Below are positions 44,941 through 53,109 of a stretch of DNA of 64,000 bases, one piece after another (positions within the stretch are counted from its first letter, which is position 1; every line of letters begins with the position of its first letter). The notes under the pieces were generated by a model. It made no database searches. It was not told the DNA's origin and saw nothing but the letters and a program-made list of their open reading frames with translations. Made by a program: the position numbers and the translations under genes. Source of the stretch: Micromonospora fulviviridis (GTDB taxonomy: Bacteria; Actinomycetota; Actinomycetes; Mycobacteriales; Micromonosporaceae); assembly GCF_014648395.1 (NCBI RefSeq), contig NZ_BMRA01000010.1, positions 204,970 to 268,969 on the forward strand. The letters are read 5' to 3'.

Positions 44941-45567
44941 ATGAGCGCGACGGATGTCCGGCGCAACGACGCGAGCGCGACGATCCGGAAGTTCGACCTG
45001 AAGCTGGAGGTGGTCGTCGTCCCGGTGGCGGACGTCGACCGCGCCAAGGAGTTCTACGGGCGCCTCGGGTGGCGGCTCGACCAGACGCCGCCCGGCATCG
45101 TCCAGTTCACGCCGCCCGGTTCCGGATGCTCGGTCCAGTTCGGCCCCACCCTCACCGCCGCCGCGCCCGGGTCGGCCAAGGCGTACCTGATCGTCGCGGA
45201 CATCGAGGCGGCCCGGAGCGGGCTGCTCGCCGCCGGTGTCGACGTGAGCGAGATCTACCACCCGGGCCCGGGCGGCACGGTCAGCGGCCCGGATCCGGAG
45301 CGCCGTAGCTACTTCTCCCGCGCCTCGTTCAGCGATCCGGACGGCAACACCTGGCTGCTCCAGGAGATCACCACGCGGCTTCCCGGGCGCGTCGAGGCGG
45401 CCACGACCTCGTTCGCCTCTGCCAACGACCTGGCCGCCGCGCTCCGCCGGGCCGCCGCCGCCCACGGCGAGCACGAGAAGCGCACCGGCGAGACCGACCC
45501 GAACTGGCCCGACTGGTACGCGGAGTACCTGATCAGTGAGCAGACGGGTGCGGAACCGCCCAGATGA
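44941..45567 (+). CDS. VOC (glyoxalase/bleomycin-resistance fold) family protein
   Basis: The 208-residue protein has one VOC domain in about its first 145 residues (LEVVVVPVADVDRAKEFYGRLGW; ASFSDPDGNTWLLQEI). A C-terminal helical extension follows, with a HGEHEKRTGETDPNWPDWYA segment seen in several actinobacterial VOC proteins. ATG 44941 follows GGGAGG. A -10-like TAACGT lies at 44900-44905. The substrate is unknown. Confidence 0.85.
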   Translation: MSATDVRRNDASATIRKFDLKLEVVVVPVADVDRAKEFYGRLGWRLDQTPPGIVQFTPPGSGCSVQFGPTLTAAAPGSAKAYLIVADIEAARSGLLAAGVDVSEIYHPGPGGTVSGPDPERRSYFSRASFSDPDGNTWLLQEITTRLPGRVEAATTSFASANDLAAALRRAAAAHGEHEKRTGETDPNWPDWYAEYLISEQTGAEPPR

Positions 45568-45585
45568 GCGGGCCGCGGGGGCGGC

Positions 45586-47160
45586 TCAGCCCACGGCGGT
45601 CGGTGAGGGCGGCGCGCTGCCGCCCTGGGGCGCCTCGGCGTTCATCAGCCGGACGATCTCCGCGCGGTCGGCGGCGGAGGGCAGCCCCCACCCGGCGCGG
45701 TACCCGTACACCTGGTCCAGCGGGGTGGAGGCGGTGCGGCCGTCGAGGATCTCGACGGCGCCGGTGTCGATCAGCCCGGGGTGCTCGACGCCGCACGCCT
45801 CGGCGACCTTGACCAGGTCGCGCCGCAGCGTCCGGACGTAGTTGGCGGCCCGTACCGACTTGCGGGCCGGGTCGACGCCCCGGGCCAGCCACGGGTTCTG
45901 GGTCGCCACACCGGTGGGGCAGGTGTCGGTGTGGCACTTCTGCGCCTGGATGCAGCCGATCGCCAGCATCGCCTCCCGGCCGACGTTCACCATGTCGGCG
46001 CCGAGCGCGAACGCCACCACGGCGTTGTCCGGCAGCCCGAGCTTTCCGGCGCCGACGAAGACCACCTGCTCGTGCAGGTTCCGTTCGGCGAAGACCCGGT
46101 AGACCCGCGAGAAGCCCTGCTGGAACGGCAGCGACACCGAGTCGGTGAAGATCAGCGGTGCGGCCCCGGTGCCGCCCTCGCCGCCGTCGACGGTCACGAA
46201 GTCCACGCCGCGGCCGGTGTCGCGCATGAGCGTGGCCAGCTCCGCCCAGAAGCCCAGGTCGCCGACGGCGGACTTGATGCCGACCGGCAGGCCGGTCTCG
46301 GCGGCGAGCAGTTCCACCCAGTCGAGCAGGCTGTCGCAGTCGGAGAACTCGGCGTGCCGCGACGGGCTGACGCAGTCCCGTCCCTGGGGGATCCCCCGGG
46401 TGGCGGCGATCTCGGCGGAGACCTTCGCGGCCGGCAGCAGGCCACCGAGGCTCGGCTTCGCGCCCTGGCTGAGCTTGATCTCCAGCGCCCGTACCGGCGC
46501 TCCCGCCACGAGGTCCTTGAGCCGGTCGAGACTGAACCGGCCGCGCTCGTCCCGGCACCCGAAGTACGCGGTGCCGATCTGGAAGACCAGGTCACCGCCG
46601 TTGCGGTGGTACGGCGACAGCCCACCCTCGCCGGTGTTCTGCAGGCAGCCGGCCAGGGCGGCGCCCCGGTTGAGCGCCTCGACGGCGTTGCCGGAGAGCG
46701 AGCCGAAGCTCATGCCGGAGATGTTGACCACCGACTCCGGGCGGAACGCGCGGGCCCGGCCGCGGGCGGCGCCGAGCACCTTCGCGCAGGGGAGCGTGAC
46801 GTCGTGCCCGGCGGCGGGGGAGGACGGGGGCACCGCCCGGCCGAAGGTGCGGTGCTTGATGATCGGGTAGCCGGGGGTGTACTCGATGTCGTTGTCGGTG
46901 CCGAACCCGAAGTAGTTGTTCTCCTGCTTCGCCGACGCGTACACCCAGCGCCGCTGGTCGCGGGTGAACGGCCGCTCCTCGTTGTTGCCGGCCACGATGT
47001 ACTGGCGCAGCTCGGGCCCGATCGACTCGAGCAGGTAGCGGGCGCGGCCGAGGACGGGGAAGGTGCGCAGCAGCGCGTGGTCGCGCTGGAGCAGGTCACG
47101 CGCGGCGAGGGCCGCCACGGCGGCGACGGCGGCGGGTACGGCTCTTCGGGCCCAGCTCAT
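45586..47160 (-). CDS. FMN-binding glutamate-synthase-like protein (GltB2 domain), membrane-anchored
   Basis: The 524-residue protein has an N-terminal hydrophobic helix (AVPAAVAAVAALAARDLL) and then the FMN-binding barrel of the glutamate synthase large subunit (VNISGMSFGSLSGNAVEALN, NTGEGGLSPYH, EIKLSQGAKPSLGG, VDGGEGGTGAAP). The Fe-S cysteines appear as CIQAQKCHTDTCPTGVATQ. Such stand-alone proteins lack the glutamine amidotransferase domain, so the reaction is uncertain. ATG 47160 follows GGAAAGAG. Confidence 0.88.
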   Translation of the reverse strand: MSWARRAVPAAVAAVAALAARDLLQRDHALLRTFPVLGRARYLLESIGPELRQYIVAGNNEERPFTRDQRRWVYASAKQENNYFGFGTDNDIEYTPGYPIIKHRTFGRAVPPSSPAAGHDVTLPCAKVLGAARGRARAFRPESVVNISGMSFGSLSGNAVEALNRGAALAGCLQNTGEGGLSPYHRNGGDLVFQIGTAYFGCRDERGRFSLDRLKDLVAGAPVRALEIKLSQGAKPSLGGLLPAAKVSAEIAATRGIPQGRDCVSPSRHAEFSDCDSLLDWVELLAAETGLPVGIKSAVGDLGFWAELATLMRDTGRGVDFVTVDGGEGGTGAAPLIFTDSVSLPFQQGFSRVYRVFAERNLHEQVVFVGAGKLGLPDNAVVAFALGADMVNVGREAMLAIGCIQAQKCHTDTCPTGVATQNPWLARGVDPARKSVRAANYVRTLRRDLVKVAEACGVEHPGLIDTGAVEILDGRTASTPLDQVYGYRAGWGLPSAADRAEIVRLMNAEAPQGGSAPPSPTAVG

Positions 47161-47355
47161 GCCGCCACTCTTTCCGGGATCGCCGCCGGTCAAACGGCCC
47201 GCCGCGCGGGACCTCCCCGGTGGGTGGGTCGGAGCGCTGACGGGACTGCCAATTTCCTTCAGCCCGACGATCGATGATGAAGGGTATCGACATAGACGTT
47301 CGTGACGGTATAACCTCCCCGCCAACGTTCCTCGACCGGTCGCCGAAGGAGTGCC

Positions 47356-47508
47356 ATGCCCACGTCACGAACCGTCCGTCTCCGGCGCCGAGGACTGCTC
47401 GGCATCCCCGCCCTGGTGGCCGCCGCGCTGACCGTCGCGGCCCGGCCCCGCGCGGCGGCCGCCGCGCCCAGGGTCGAGTGCCTGGCCGACCTGCTCGGGG
47501 ACTCCTGA
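47356..47508 (+). CDS. Short ORF encoding a signal peptide, overlapping the amidase start
   Basis: The 50-residue frame begins MPTSRTVRLRRRGLLG and continues with a hydrophobic core and an Ala-rich cleavage region (RPRAAAAAPR), ending CLADLLGDS. It has an excellent ribosome binding site, AAGGAG (47346-47351). A -10-like TATAAC is at 47309-47314. Its TGA (47506-47508) overlaps the ATG of the amidase (TGATG), which has no signal peptide of its own. Either the two frames were once one gene split by a one-base shift, or the short peptide is a coupled leader. Confidence 0.55.
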   Translation: MPTSRTVRLRRRGLLGIPALVAAALTVAARPRAAAAAPRVECLADLLGDS

Positions 47509-48470
47509 TGGCGACCATCCCCTGGCTGGTGGACGTGCTGCGGGCGGCCGGGGTGCAGGTCGTCGTCGAGGGCGACTGGCTCAACCGGATGCGCCCCGGC
47601 TCCTTCGACCCGATCGGGGTGCTCTGGCACCACACCGCCTCCACCTCCAGTGCCACCAACCCGCACCCGGCGCTCAGCATCTGCATCAACGGCCGCTCAG
47701 ACCTGCCCGGCCCGCTCTGCCAAGCGCTCGTCGACTACCACGGCGTCTTCCACGTGATCTCGGCCGGGCGCTGCAACCACGCCGGCACCAGCGGCGGCAG
47801 CGGGCCGATCCCGGCCGGTGACGGCAACACCATGCTGATCGGCTGGGAGATCGACTACAACGGGGTCAGCCAGGAGATGACGGCGGCCCAGTACGACGCC
47901 TCCGTCGCCGCCACCGCGGCGGTCCTCACCAGGCTCGGCCGGGACTCCAGCTACGCCCGCGGGCATCGGGAGACCAGCACCACCGGCAAGATCGACCCGT
48001 CCTTCATCGACCTGGACGTGATGCGCGCCGACGTCGCCGCGAAGATGGCCGGTGGCACGGCCTGGTCCTCCATCGTGGACAACGCCACCGCGGGGCGCTT
48101 CACCGCCAGCGCCAACTGGGGCGTCTCGTCCTACTCGGGGCAGCGTTACGGTGCGGACTACCGCTACGCCGACCCGGTCGCGGCCAGCGACGCGGCCTGG
48201 TACCGGTTCAACGTCCCGGCCGCCGCCAACTACCGCGTCGACGCCTGGTGGCCGGCCAACGCCGGCTACAACGGCTCGACGCCGTACATCATCGCCACGA
48301 CGACGGGCAACCGGACCGTCTACGTCGACCAGCGGGCGACCGGCGGCCAGTGGCGTACCCTCGGCACCTTCGCCCTGCCGGCGGGGGACGCCAACCGGGT
48401 GGCGGTGAGCCGGTGGAGTTCGGCCGGCGGCCTGGTCATCGCCGACGCCGTCCGGCTCACCCGGGTCTGA
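47508..48470 (+). CDS. N-acetylmuramoyl-L-alanine amidase (amidase_2) with C-terminal golvesin-like domain
   Basis: The 320-residue protein has an amidase_2 domain, about residues 25-185, with zinc ligands His41/His42 in VLWHHTAS, NHAGTSGGSGP, and YARGHRETSTTGKIDP. A beta-rich C-terminal domain follows (TASANWGVSSYSGQRYGADY; WYRFNVPAAANYRVDAWWPA) of the golvesin-C type. It would cleave the bond between MurNAc and the stem peptide. From ATG 47508 there is no export signal; the frame immediately upstream encodes one. Confidence 0.88.
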   Translation: MATIPWLVDVLRAAGVQVVVEGDWLNRMRPGSFDPIGVLWHHTASTSSATNPHPALSICINGRSDLPGPLCQALVDYHGVFHVISAGRCNHAGTSGGSGPIPAGDGNTMLIGWEIDYNGVSQEMTAAQYDASVAATAAVLTRLGRDSSYARGHRETSTTGKIDPSFIDLDVMRADVAAKMAGGTAWSSIVDNATAGRFTASANWGVSSYSGQRYGADYRYADPVAASDAAWYRFNVPAAANYRVDAWWPANAGYNGSTPYIIATTTGNRTVYVDQRATGGQWRTLGTFALPAGDANRVAVSRWSSAGGLVIADAVRLTRV

Positions 48471-48485
48471 CCCGTCCCGGGCGAC

Positions 48486-48510
48486 CCCCGGCCGGGCCGC
48501 CCGGCCGGGG
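48486..48510. terminator. Bidirectional terminator
   Basis: An 11-bp perfect stem (48486-48496 with 48500-48510) and 3-base loop lie between the converging amidase and VOC genes. Confidence 0.7.
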
Positions 48511-48511
48511 C

Positions 48512-48961
48512 TCAGCCCGGCACGGGCCGGCCCAGCTCCGCCAGGATGCCGGTGCCCTGGCCCAGCTCGATCAGGTATCCGTCGGGGTCGCGGAGGTAGC
48601 ACCGGATCTCCATCCCGTGGTCCTTCGGTTCCGTCAGGAACTCACCGCCCCGGGAACGCCACAGCTCGTAGACGGCCCGTACGTCGGTGACCCGGATGTT
48701 GAGCGCCCCGCTCAGCGTGTCCGGGTCGGTCGGCGCCCGGGCCGTCACGGTGGGCTTGTCGTCGGTCGGGCCGCCCTCGTCGTTGAGCACGAGGTAGCTG
48801 TTGTGCAGGCGGAGCACGGCCGGCCGCCGGTCACGCACCACCGTGGCGCCGAGGACGCGGCGGTAGAACTCCCGCGAGCGGTCCACGTCCCGCACGATCA
48901 GCAGGTGGGTGACGACCAGGCCGTGTTCCGGCTGGAAGTAGTCCGGTGCCTCATCCGTCAC
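48512..48961 (-). CDS. VOC family protein
   Basis: The 149-residue single VOC domain has VVTHLLIVRDVDRSREFYRRV at the start and CYLRDPDGYLIELGQGTG near the end, with Glu/His positions compatible with a metal site. GTG 48961 follows GGAGGGGA. The substrate is unknown; dioxygenase, glyoxalase and drug-binding relatives share the fold. Confidence 0.85.
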   Translation of the reverse strand: MTDEAPDYFQPEHGLVVTHLLIVRDVDRSREFYRRVLGATVVRDRRPAVLRLHNSYLVLNDEGGPTDDKPTVTARAPTDPDTLSGALNIRVTDVRAVYELWRSRGGEFLTEPKDHGMEIRCYLRDPDGYLIELGQGTGILAELGRPVPG

Positions 48962-49072
48962 GGCGTCCCCTCCCTCGGCCCGCCGGTTACCCGGGTGCGC
49001 GCGCACCACACCCCGCCGAGCGGGCCGTCGGCGCCGTTAGCCGCGGTCGCGGGCCGATGGTATGAATGCAGC

Positions 49073-49966
49073 GTGGCGTCGTCGCAGAACGGAGACCTGA
49101 TGGGCAACGTCCGCGCTCTGGTCGAGGACGCGCTGCCGACCCGCCTGCCCGGAGCACGCGTCGCGCCGGACCGCGACGAGATCGTCGTCGCCGTGCCCGG
49201 TGGTCGCGCCCGGGTCTCCCTGGTCCCGTTGCTGCGCAGCTGCGTGGACCAGCCCCGGCAGGCGTGGCCCCAGCTGGTGGCCGACTGGGTCGCGGCGGTC
49301 CGCCGGGAGCTGCCGGACAGCGTCTCCACCGACCTCGGGCCGGTCGACGTCGCGCAGCTCCGGCTCCGACTCACCCCGGCGGCCGACGCCGCGGCGACCG
49401 ACAGCTATCTGGCCATGCCGTTCGGCACGCACTTCACCGCGGTGGTGGTGGTGAACCGACCCGGGCGGCTGGACCTGCTGACCCTCGCCCAGGCCGCGCG
49501 GCTGGACCGCGAACCCGCCGAGCTGGTGCGCATCGCCGTGCGGCAGACCGTGGAGCGCGAACTGACCACTCTCGACGTACGGGACCACGAGCTGCCCACC
49601 GGCGGGTCGGTGCGCCTGCTCGCCGCCGACGGCAACCCGTTCGTGACGACCGCCCTCATGTCGGTCAAGCGGTTCCTGCCCGACGGCGCCGACCACGGCG
49701 CGCTGGTCGCGGCGCCGCAGTACAGCGCGGTGCTGCTGCACCGGGTGGACCAGGGCCTGCGGGACGGCGCCGTGGCACTGCACCGCCTGGCCGGGTCCAT
49801 GTTCGAGGCCGCCGCCGATCCCTGCTCCGACCAGGTCTTCTGGTGGCGCGACGGCGAGTTCCACCCGGTGCGCGTCGTGCCGGGGGAGTCCGGCGGAGCC
49901 GTGCAGGTGCGGTTGCCCGAGGCGCTGGCACCGGTCGTGGCGCGGCTGGACCCGCCTACGGGGTGA
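49073..49966 (+). CDS. Uncharacterised protein, weakly DUF1444-like
   Basis: The product is about 297 residues, soluble and without signal peptide. Recognisable stretches are RARVSLVPLLRSCVDQPRQ near residue 45 and a middle section (RPGRLDLLTLAQAARLDRE; VERELTTLDVRDHELP) that vaguely recalls DUF1444/YtpQ. GTG 49073 is chosen because TATGAA lies six bases before it; ATG 49100 is an alternative. The 3' end overlaps the converging gene by 11 bases. It adjoins the T7SS-like operon but is on the other strand. Confidence 0.6.
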   Translation: MASSQNGDLMGNVRALVEDALPTRLPGARVAPDRDEIVVAVPGGRARVSLVPLLRSCVDQPRQAWPQLVADWVAAVRRELPDSVSTDLGPVDVAQLRLRLTPAADAAATDSYLAMPFGTHFTAVVVVNRPGRLDLLTLAQAARLDREPAELVRIAVRQTVERELTTLDVRDHELPTGGSVRLLAADGNPFVTTALMSVKRFLPDGADHGALVAAPQYSAVLLHRVDQGLRDGAVALHRLAGSMFEAAADPCSDQVFWWRDGEFHPVRVVPGESGGAVQVRLPEALAPVVARLDPPTG

Positions 49967-50645
49967 GCGCCTGGTCGAGCTTCCGGGCCGCCAGCGCCTC
50001 ATCCCGCCGGCCGGTCAGGAACTCCAGCGCCGCCTCCCGTTCCCCGTCCTGCCAGGCCCGCACGAGCCGCTCGTGGAACGTGGCCTGCTCCGCCAGCTGC
50101 CGGGCGCCCGTGCCGGAGGTCCCGGCGGCCCGTTCGCGGCACAGCTCGACGAGCTGGGTGGCCGGCTCGACCGGGGAGCCCGTGCCGTTCACCACCCGCC
50201 ATCCGGGCAGCTGGTGCCAGTGCGTGCGGCGCCGGCGCGGATCCTGGGCGAAATCCCGCTCGGCCACGTCGGCGAGGCGCTCGGCGGGCCAGCTGTCGAT
50301 CTTCGCGAGGCCGGCGTCCAGCACGAACCGCCGCGCCTGGTCCACCGCCTCGTCGGCGGACAGGTCGACCGTCGGCGGTCCCGACCGGACCTCGTCGGTC
50401 CGGACGCCGTAGGTCATGATCCAGCTGGTGAAGGGCGCCACCAGCGGCTGCACCCCGGCGGCGACCCAGCCGACGGGCCGGGTGGGCGAACCCGAGTAGC
50501 CGATCCAGGCCAGCGCCCAGTCCAGCGGCTCGCGTACCAGCACCGTGTCGAGGCCGGTGCCCCGCAGGGACCAGTCTCCCGGCAGGTCGGGCCGCAGCTC
50601 GGTGAGGACGTGCCGCCACCGCCGCGCCGTGTCAGCAGAGGACAT
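49956..50645 (-). CDS. Putative immunity protein at the end of the T7SS toxin operon
   Basis: The 229-residue acidic/Trp-rich soluble protein begins MSSADTARRWRHVLTELRP. No signal peptide or known domain is recognised. It starts 33 bases after the nuclease-like toxin gene, on the same strand, at the place where polymorphic toxin operons carry the neutralising protein. ATG 50645 follows GAAAGGTG; a GTG at 50651 is possible. Immunity is inferred from position only; a T7SS chaperone is an alternative. Confidence 0.55.
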   Translation of the reverse strand: MSSADTARRWRHVLTELRPDLPGDWSLRGTGLDTVLVREPLDWALAWIGYSGSPTRPVGWVAAGVQPLVAPFTSWIMTYGVRTDEVRSGPPTVDLSADEAVDQARRFVLDAGLAKIDSWPAERLADVAERDFAQDPRRRRTHWHQLPGWRVVNGTGSPVEPATQLVELCRERAAGTSGTGARQLAEQATFHERLVRAWQDGEREAALEFLTGRRDEALAARKLDQALTP

Positions 50646-50678
50646 ACGCACCTTTCGCGGGTCGGTGGCCGGGCGCGG

Positions 50679-51497
50679 TCAGTCTACGCTCAGCGGCCGC
50701 TGCGTCGGCCGTAGCTCCTCCGGTGGCTCGGGCAGGTCCAGTACCCGCTGCACCTTGTTGGCCCAGCTCGGCTCGATGCCGGTCTTCAGGCCGGTCTTGA
50801 GGTCGTAGGCGTGCGCGACCTCCCAGTCGGTCTCGTCGGTCACCGGGTCCTTGTACTGGCGCTCGAGGATGACGTCCGGCCGGAAGTCCTGGTCCTTCAC
50901 CTTCGGTGTCTCGACTCCCTGGGCGTCGTAGCCGACCTCGGTGCGCAGCCGGAAGCCCGTCTCCGGGTCGAGCATGGTGGTCGCCTCGCTGTCGATCGCG
51001 TTGGCGAGGTGACGGTGGGACTCGGTGCCCAGCGCCGTACGCTCCACGATCAGGTCCGCCACGTCCTCGGGGTAGCCCTTCTCGATGAGCTTGTCCCGCT
51101 GCCGCTGGTAGCCGTCCTGCTGGAGGATCGAGTCCCGGTTCTGGTCGACGTGGTCCCACGCGTCGTCGGCCATGTCCTGGAGTTGGCCGGCGATTTGCTG
51201 GCGCGCCTTGGCGATCTCCTCCAGGGTCTGCTCGTCGTGCTTGCCCAGCTCCGGGTCGTTCTGCGGGCGCGGGGACCCGGTGTCCCCCTCGGACCCGCCG
51301 GGCCTGCCGTCGGTGGACCGGGGTCCGCCGGGCCGGCCGCTCTCCGCCGCCTCGGCGATGGCCCGGTGGCTCTCGGCGACCGTGGTGGGCCTGCCGTGCT
51401 GGCCGCCGCTCCGCTGCCGGGGCACACCGCCGTCGCCGACCTCACCGCCGTCGCCGCCGTCACCGGTGCCGCCGTGCGGTCCCTTGGGCTTCGCCAC
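50679..51497 (-). CDS. Putative T7SS-associated toxin with PD-(D/E)XK nuclease-like C-terminus
   Basis: The first 85 of 272 residues are a disordered Gly/Pro/Arg-rich linker. A helical region follows (about 88-170). The C-terminal domain has Glu159 (GTESHRHL), RPD with Asp208, and AYDLKTG with Asp232 and Lys234, which fit the E...D...DxK pattern of restriction-endonuclease-fold toxins. GTG 51497 follows GGGGGG. The gene is 11 bases after the WXG-like membrane protein gene, whose product may be its delivery partner. DNA or RNA cleavage is predicted, not shown. Confidence 0.6.
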   Translation of the reverse strand: MAKPKGPHGGTGDGGDGGEVGDGGVPRQRSGGQHGRPTTVAESHRAIAEAAESGRPGGPRSTDGRPGGSEGDTGSPRPQNDPELGKHDEQTLEEIAKARQQIAGQLQDMADDAWDHVDQNRDSILQQDGYQRQRDKLIEKGYPEDVADLIVERTALGTESHRHLANAIDSEATTMLDPETGFRLRTEVGYDAQGVETPKVKDQDFRPDVILERQYKDPVTDETDWEVAHAYDLKTGLKTGIEPSWANKVQRVLDLPEPPEELRPTQRPLSVD

Positions 51498-51508
51498 GAT
51501 CCCCCCGG

Positions 51509-52210
51509 TCAGCCGTTGATGAGCTTGGACAGGTTGGTGAGGCTGGTGACGAGCGCCGTGGTGTAGCTCAGGATCCGGCCCGCCCACTTCAGCACGGCGG
51601 CGGTGATCTGCGCGGCGATCACCGGGATGGTGACCACGAAGATCGCCTCGACCGCCCAGACGATGACGCGGGCGACGAGGTCCGTGATGAGGTCACGGAC
51701 GATGTCGCGGGTGAACGAGACCAGGTTCCCGGCGGCCTGGGTGGCGGCGGCCATCGCCGCCGACGCGCCGCCCAGGCCGGCGATCGCGTCGACGTTGTTC
51801 TTCATCAGCGACTGGTACGCCTCGGCGGCGTGCCCACGCCAGTCCGGCAGGTCGCCGGCCAGGTGCGCCTGCAGGTCGGCCGCCATCCGCTGCAGGTGGC
51901 CGGCCATGTTGTCCCAGGTCGCCGCGTGCGACGCGACCACGTCGGGCATGCCGGTCAGCCAGTCGAGCATCTCCCGCAGCGGTTCGAAGTACTCCATCGC
52001 CCAGCCGAGGCCGTTGGCCAGCAACGCGCTGAACGGGTCCAGCACCGTGGCGGCGACGTCCAGCCCGAACGACGCCCCGGCGAGCAGGTCGTCGACCCAG
52101 CCCTCGCTGCGGATCGCGTCGACCAGGCCCTCGACGCCGTCGGCCAGTGACGACCCCGTCCACACCTCACGGGTGGACCGGACGTCGGCGACCAGTGACT
52201 CGTCGGTCAT
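51509..52210 (-). CDS. WXG100-like protein with C-terminal membrane segments
   Basis: The 233-residue helical protein has a WxG-type turn in DLPDWRGHAAEAYQSL around residue 125, flanked by long helices as in ESX secreted substrates. Two hydrophobic segments follow near the end (VIVWAVEAIFVVTIPVIAA; AAVLKWAGRILSYTTALV). It starts inside the stop of the EspC-like gene (TCAT on the plus strand), showing tight coupling. It probably is the secretion chassis for the nuclease encoded next. Confidence 0.7.
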   Translation of the reverse strand: MTDESLVADVRSTREVWTGSSLADGVEGLVDAIRSEGWVDDLLAGASFGLDVAATVLDPFSALLANGLGWAMEYFEPLREMLDWLTGMPDVVASHAATWDNMAGHLQRMAADLQAHLAGDLPDWRGHAAEAYQSLMKNNVDAIAGLGGASAAMAAATQAAGNLVSFTRDIVRDLITDLVARVIVWAVEAIFVVTIPVIAAQITAAVLKWAGRILSYTTALVTSLTNLSKLING

Positions 52211-52533
52211 GCCCGCAACCGCCGGCTGATCGCGCTCATCGAGCTCGCCGCGTCACCGTCCACGTTGTCGTAGTTGTCGGCGGTGCGGCGCAGCCCGTCC
52301 GCGACCAGCCTGAGGTTCTCGTCGACGTACGCGACCAGCTCGTCCTGGCGGGTGTGCCGGTCCTCCAGGATCCCCGAGATCCACCCGCAGAGCAGCCCGT
52401 ACGCTCGGTCGTCCTGGGCGATGTGCGCGCTGGCGCCGCGGACCGCGTCGAACCGCGCGCGCAACGCGTCGATGTACGCGGCGTGGGCCCGGATCTGCTC
52501 GGTGTCGGCCACCCAGCCGGCCGGGCCGCTCAT
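52207..52533 (-). CDS. EspC-like type VII secretion (ESX) protein
   Basis: This 108-residue two-helix protein (GWVADTEQIRAHAAYIDALR; LVADGLRRTADNYDNVDGDA) fits the EspC/DUF2580 family of ESX substrates. It overlaps both neighbours by four bases. Proteins of this kind usually pair with a WXG partner for export. The secretion ATPase genes (eccC and others) are not in the window. Confidence 0.72.
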   Translation of the reverse strand: MSGPAGWVADTEQIRAHAAYIDALRARFDAVRGASAHIAQDDRAYGLLCGWISGILEDRHTRQDELVAYVDENLRLVADGLRRTADNYDNVDGDAASSMSAISRRLRA

Positions 52534-52979
52534 CGCCGCCAGCCGTGGCCGTCGTACGAGCCGGGCTCGCCCCAACCGGGCTCCGGGTCGGGGCGCAGCT
52601 GCCGGTGCACCCGCTCGGCGATCGCCCGCGCGGCCGCCGAGTCGGTGCCGACGGTCTCCGCGATGATCTCCTGTGACCGCTCGGCGAGCTGCCCCTTCGC
52701 CCGCCGGATCGCCGCCATGACGGCCTCGGCCACCACCTCGGGGGAGACCCGCTGGATCTGGCGGCCCAGGCGCAGGTCCAGCAGCGCGCCGCTGGAGTCG
52801 ACCGTGACTTCGGCCAGCCCGTTGTCGTCCTCGACCGTGACCCGCAGCTCCTGCAGGCGGTCACTCATCACCTTGGTGTCGGCGGCGAGCTTGTCGATGC
52901 GGCCCTTCCAGGCCCGCATCCGGTCCATGGCGCCGTCCGGATCCAGCACACCGCCGCCGCCCAGAGCCCCGCTCACCAT
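52530..52979 (-). CDS. YbaB/EbfC-family protein
   Basis: The 149-residue protein has the small YbaB/EbfC fold (VTVEDDNGLAEVTVDSSGALLDLRL; VAEAVMAAIRRAKGQLAERS) and a C-terminal tail. Such proteins commonly lead ESX-substrate operons in actinomycetes, where they may serve as chaperones rather than nucleoid proteins. ATG 52979 follows GGGGGAGG. It is the first gene of the five-gene operon. Confidence 0.78.
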   Translation of the reverse strand: MVSGALGGGGVLDPDGAMDRMRAWKGRIDKLAADTKVMSDRLQELRVTVEDDNGLAEVTVDSSGALLDLRLGRQIQRVSPEVVAEAVMAAIRRAKGQLAERSQEIIAETVGTDSAAARAIAERVHRQLRPDPEPGWGEPGSYDGHGWRR

Positions 52980-53048
52980 GCGCCTCCCCCGAGTAGGCCC
53001 GGATCCCGTGGAGACTGCTGATCGGCAGCACCTCGCAGGGCGGCGTCG

Positions 53049-53054
53049 ATTGTA
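53049..53054 (-). promoter_or_regulatory. -10 box for the T7SS toxin operon
   Basis: TACAAT on the minus strand lies about 70 bases upstream of the first ATG (52979). The -35 is not clear. Confidence 0.45.
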
Positions 53055-53109
53055 GAACACCGTTTCACGTCCGGGAGGCGCCGCGATGCCGGTGTGGACC
53101 GTCGCGCCG

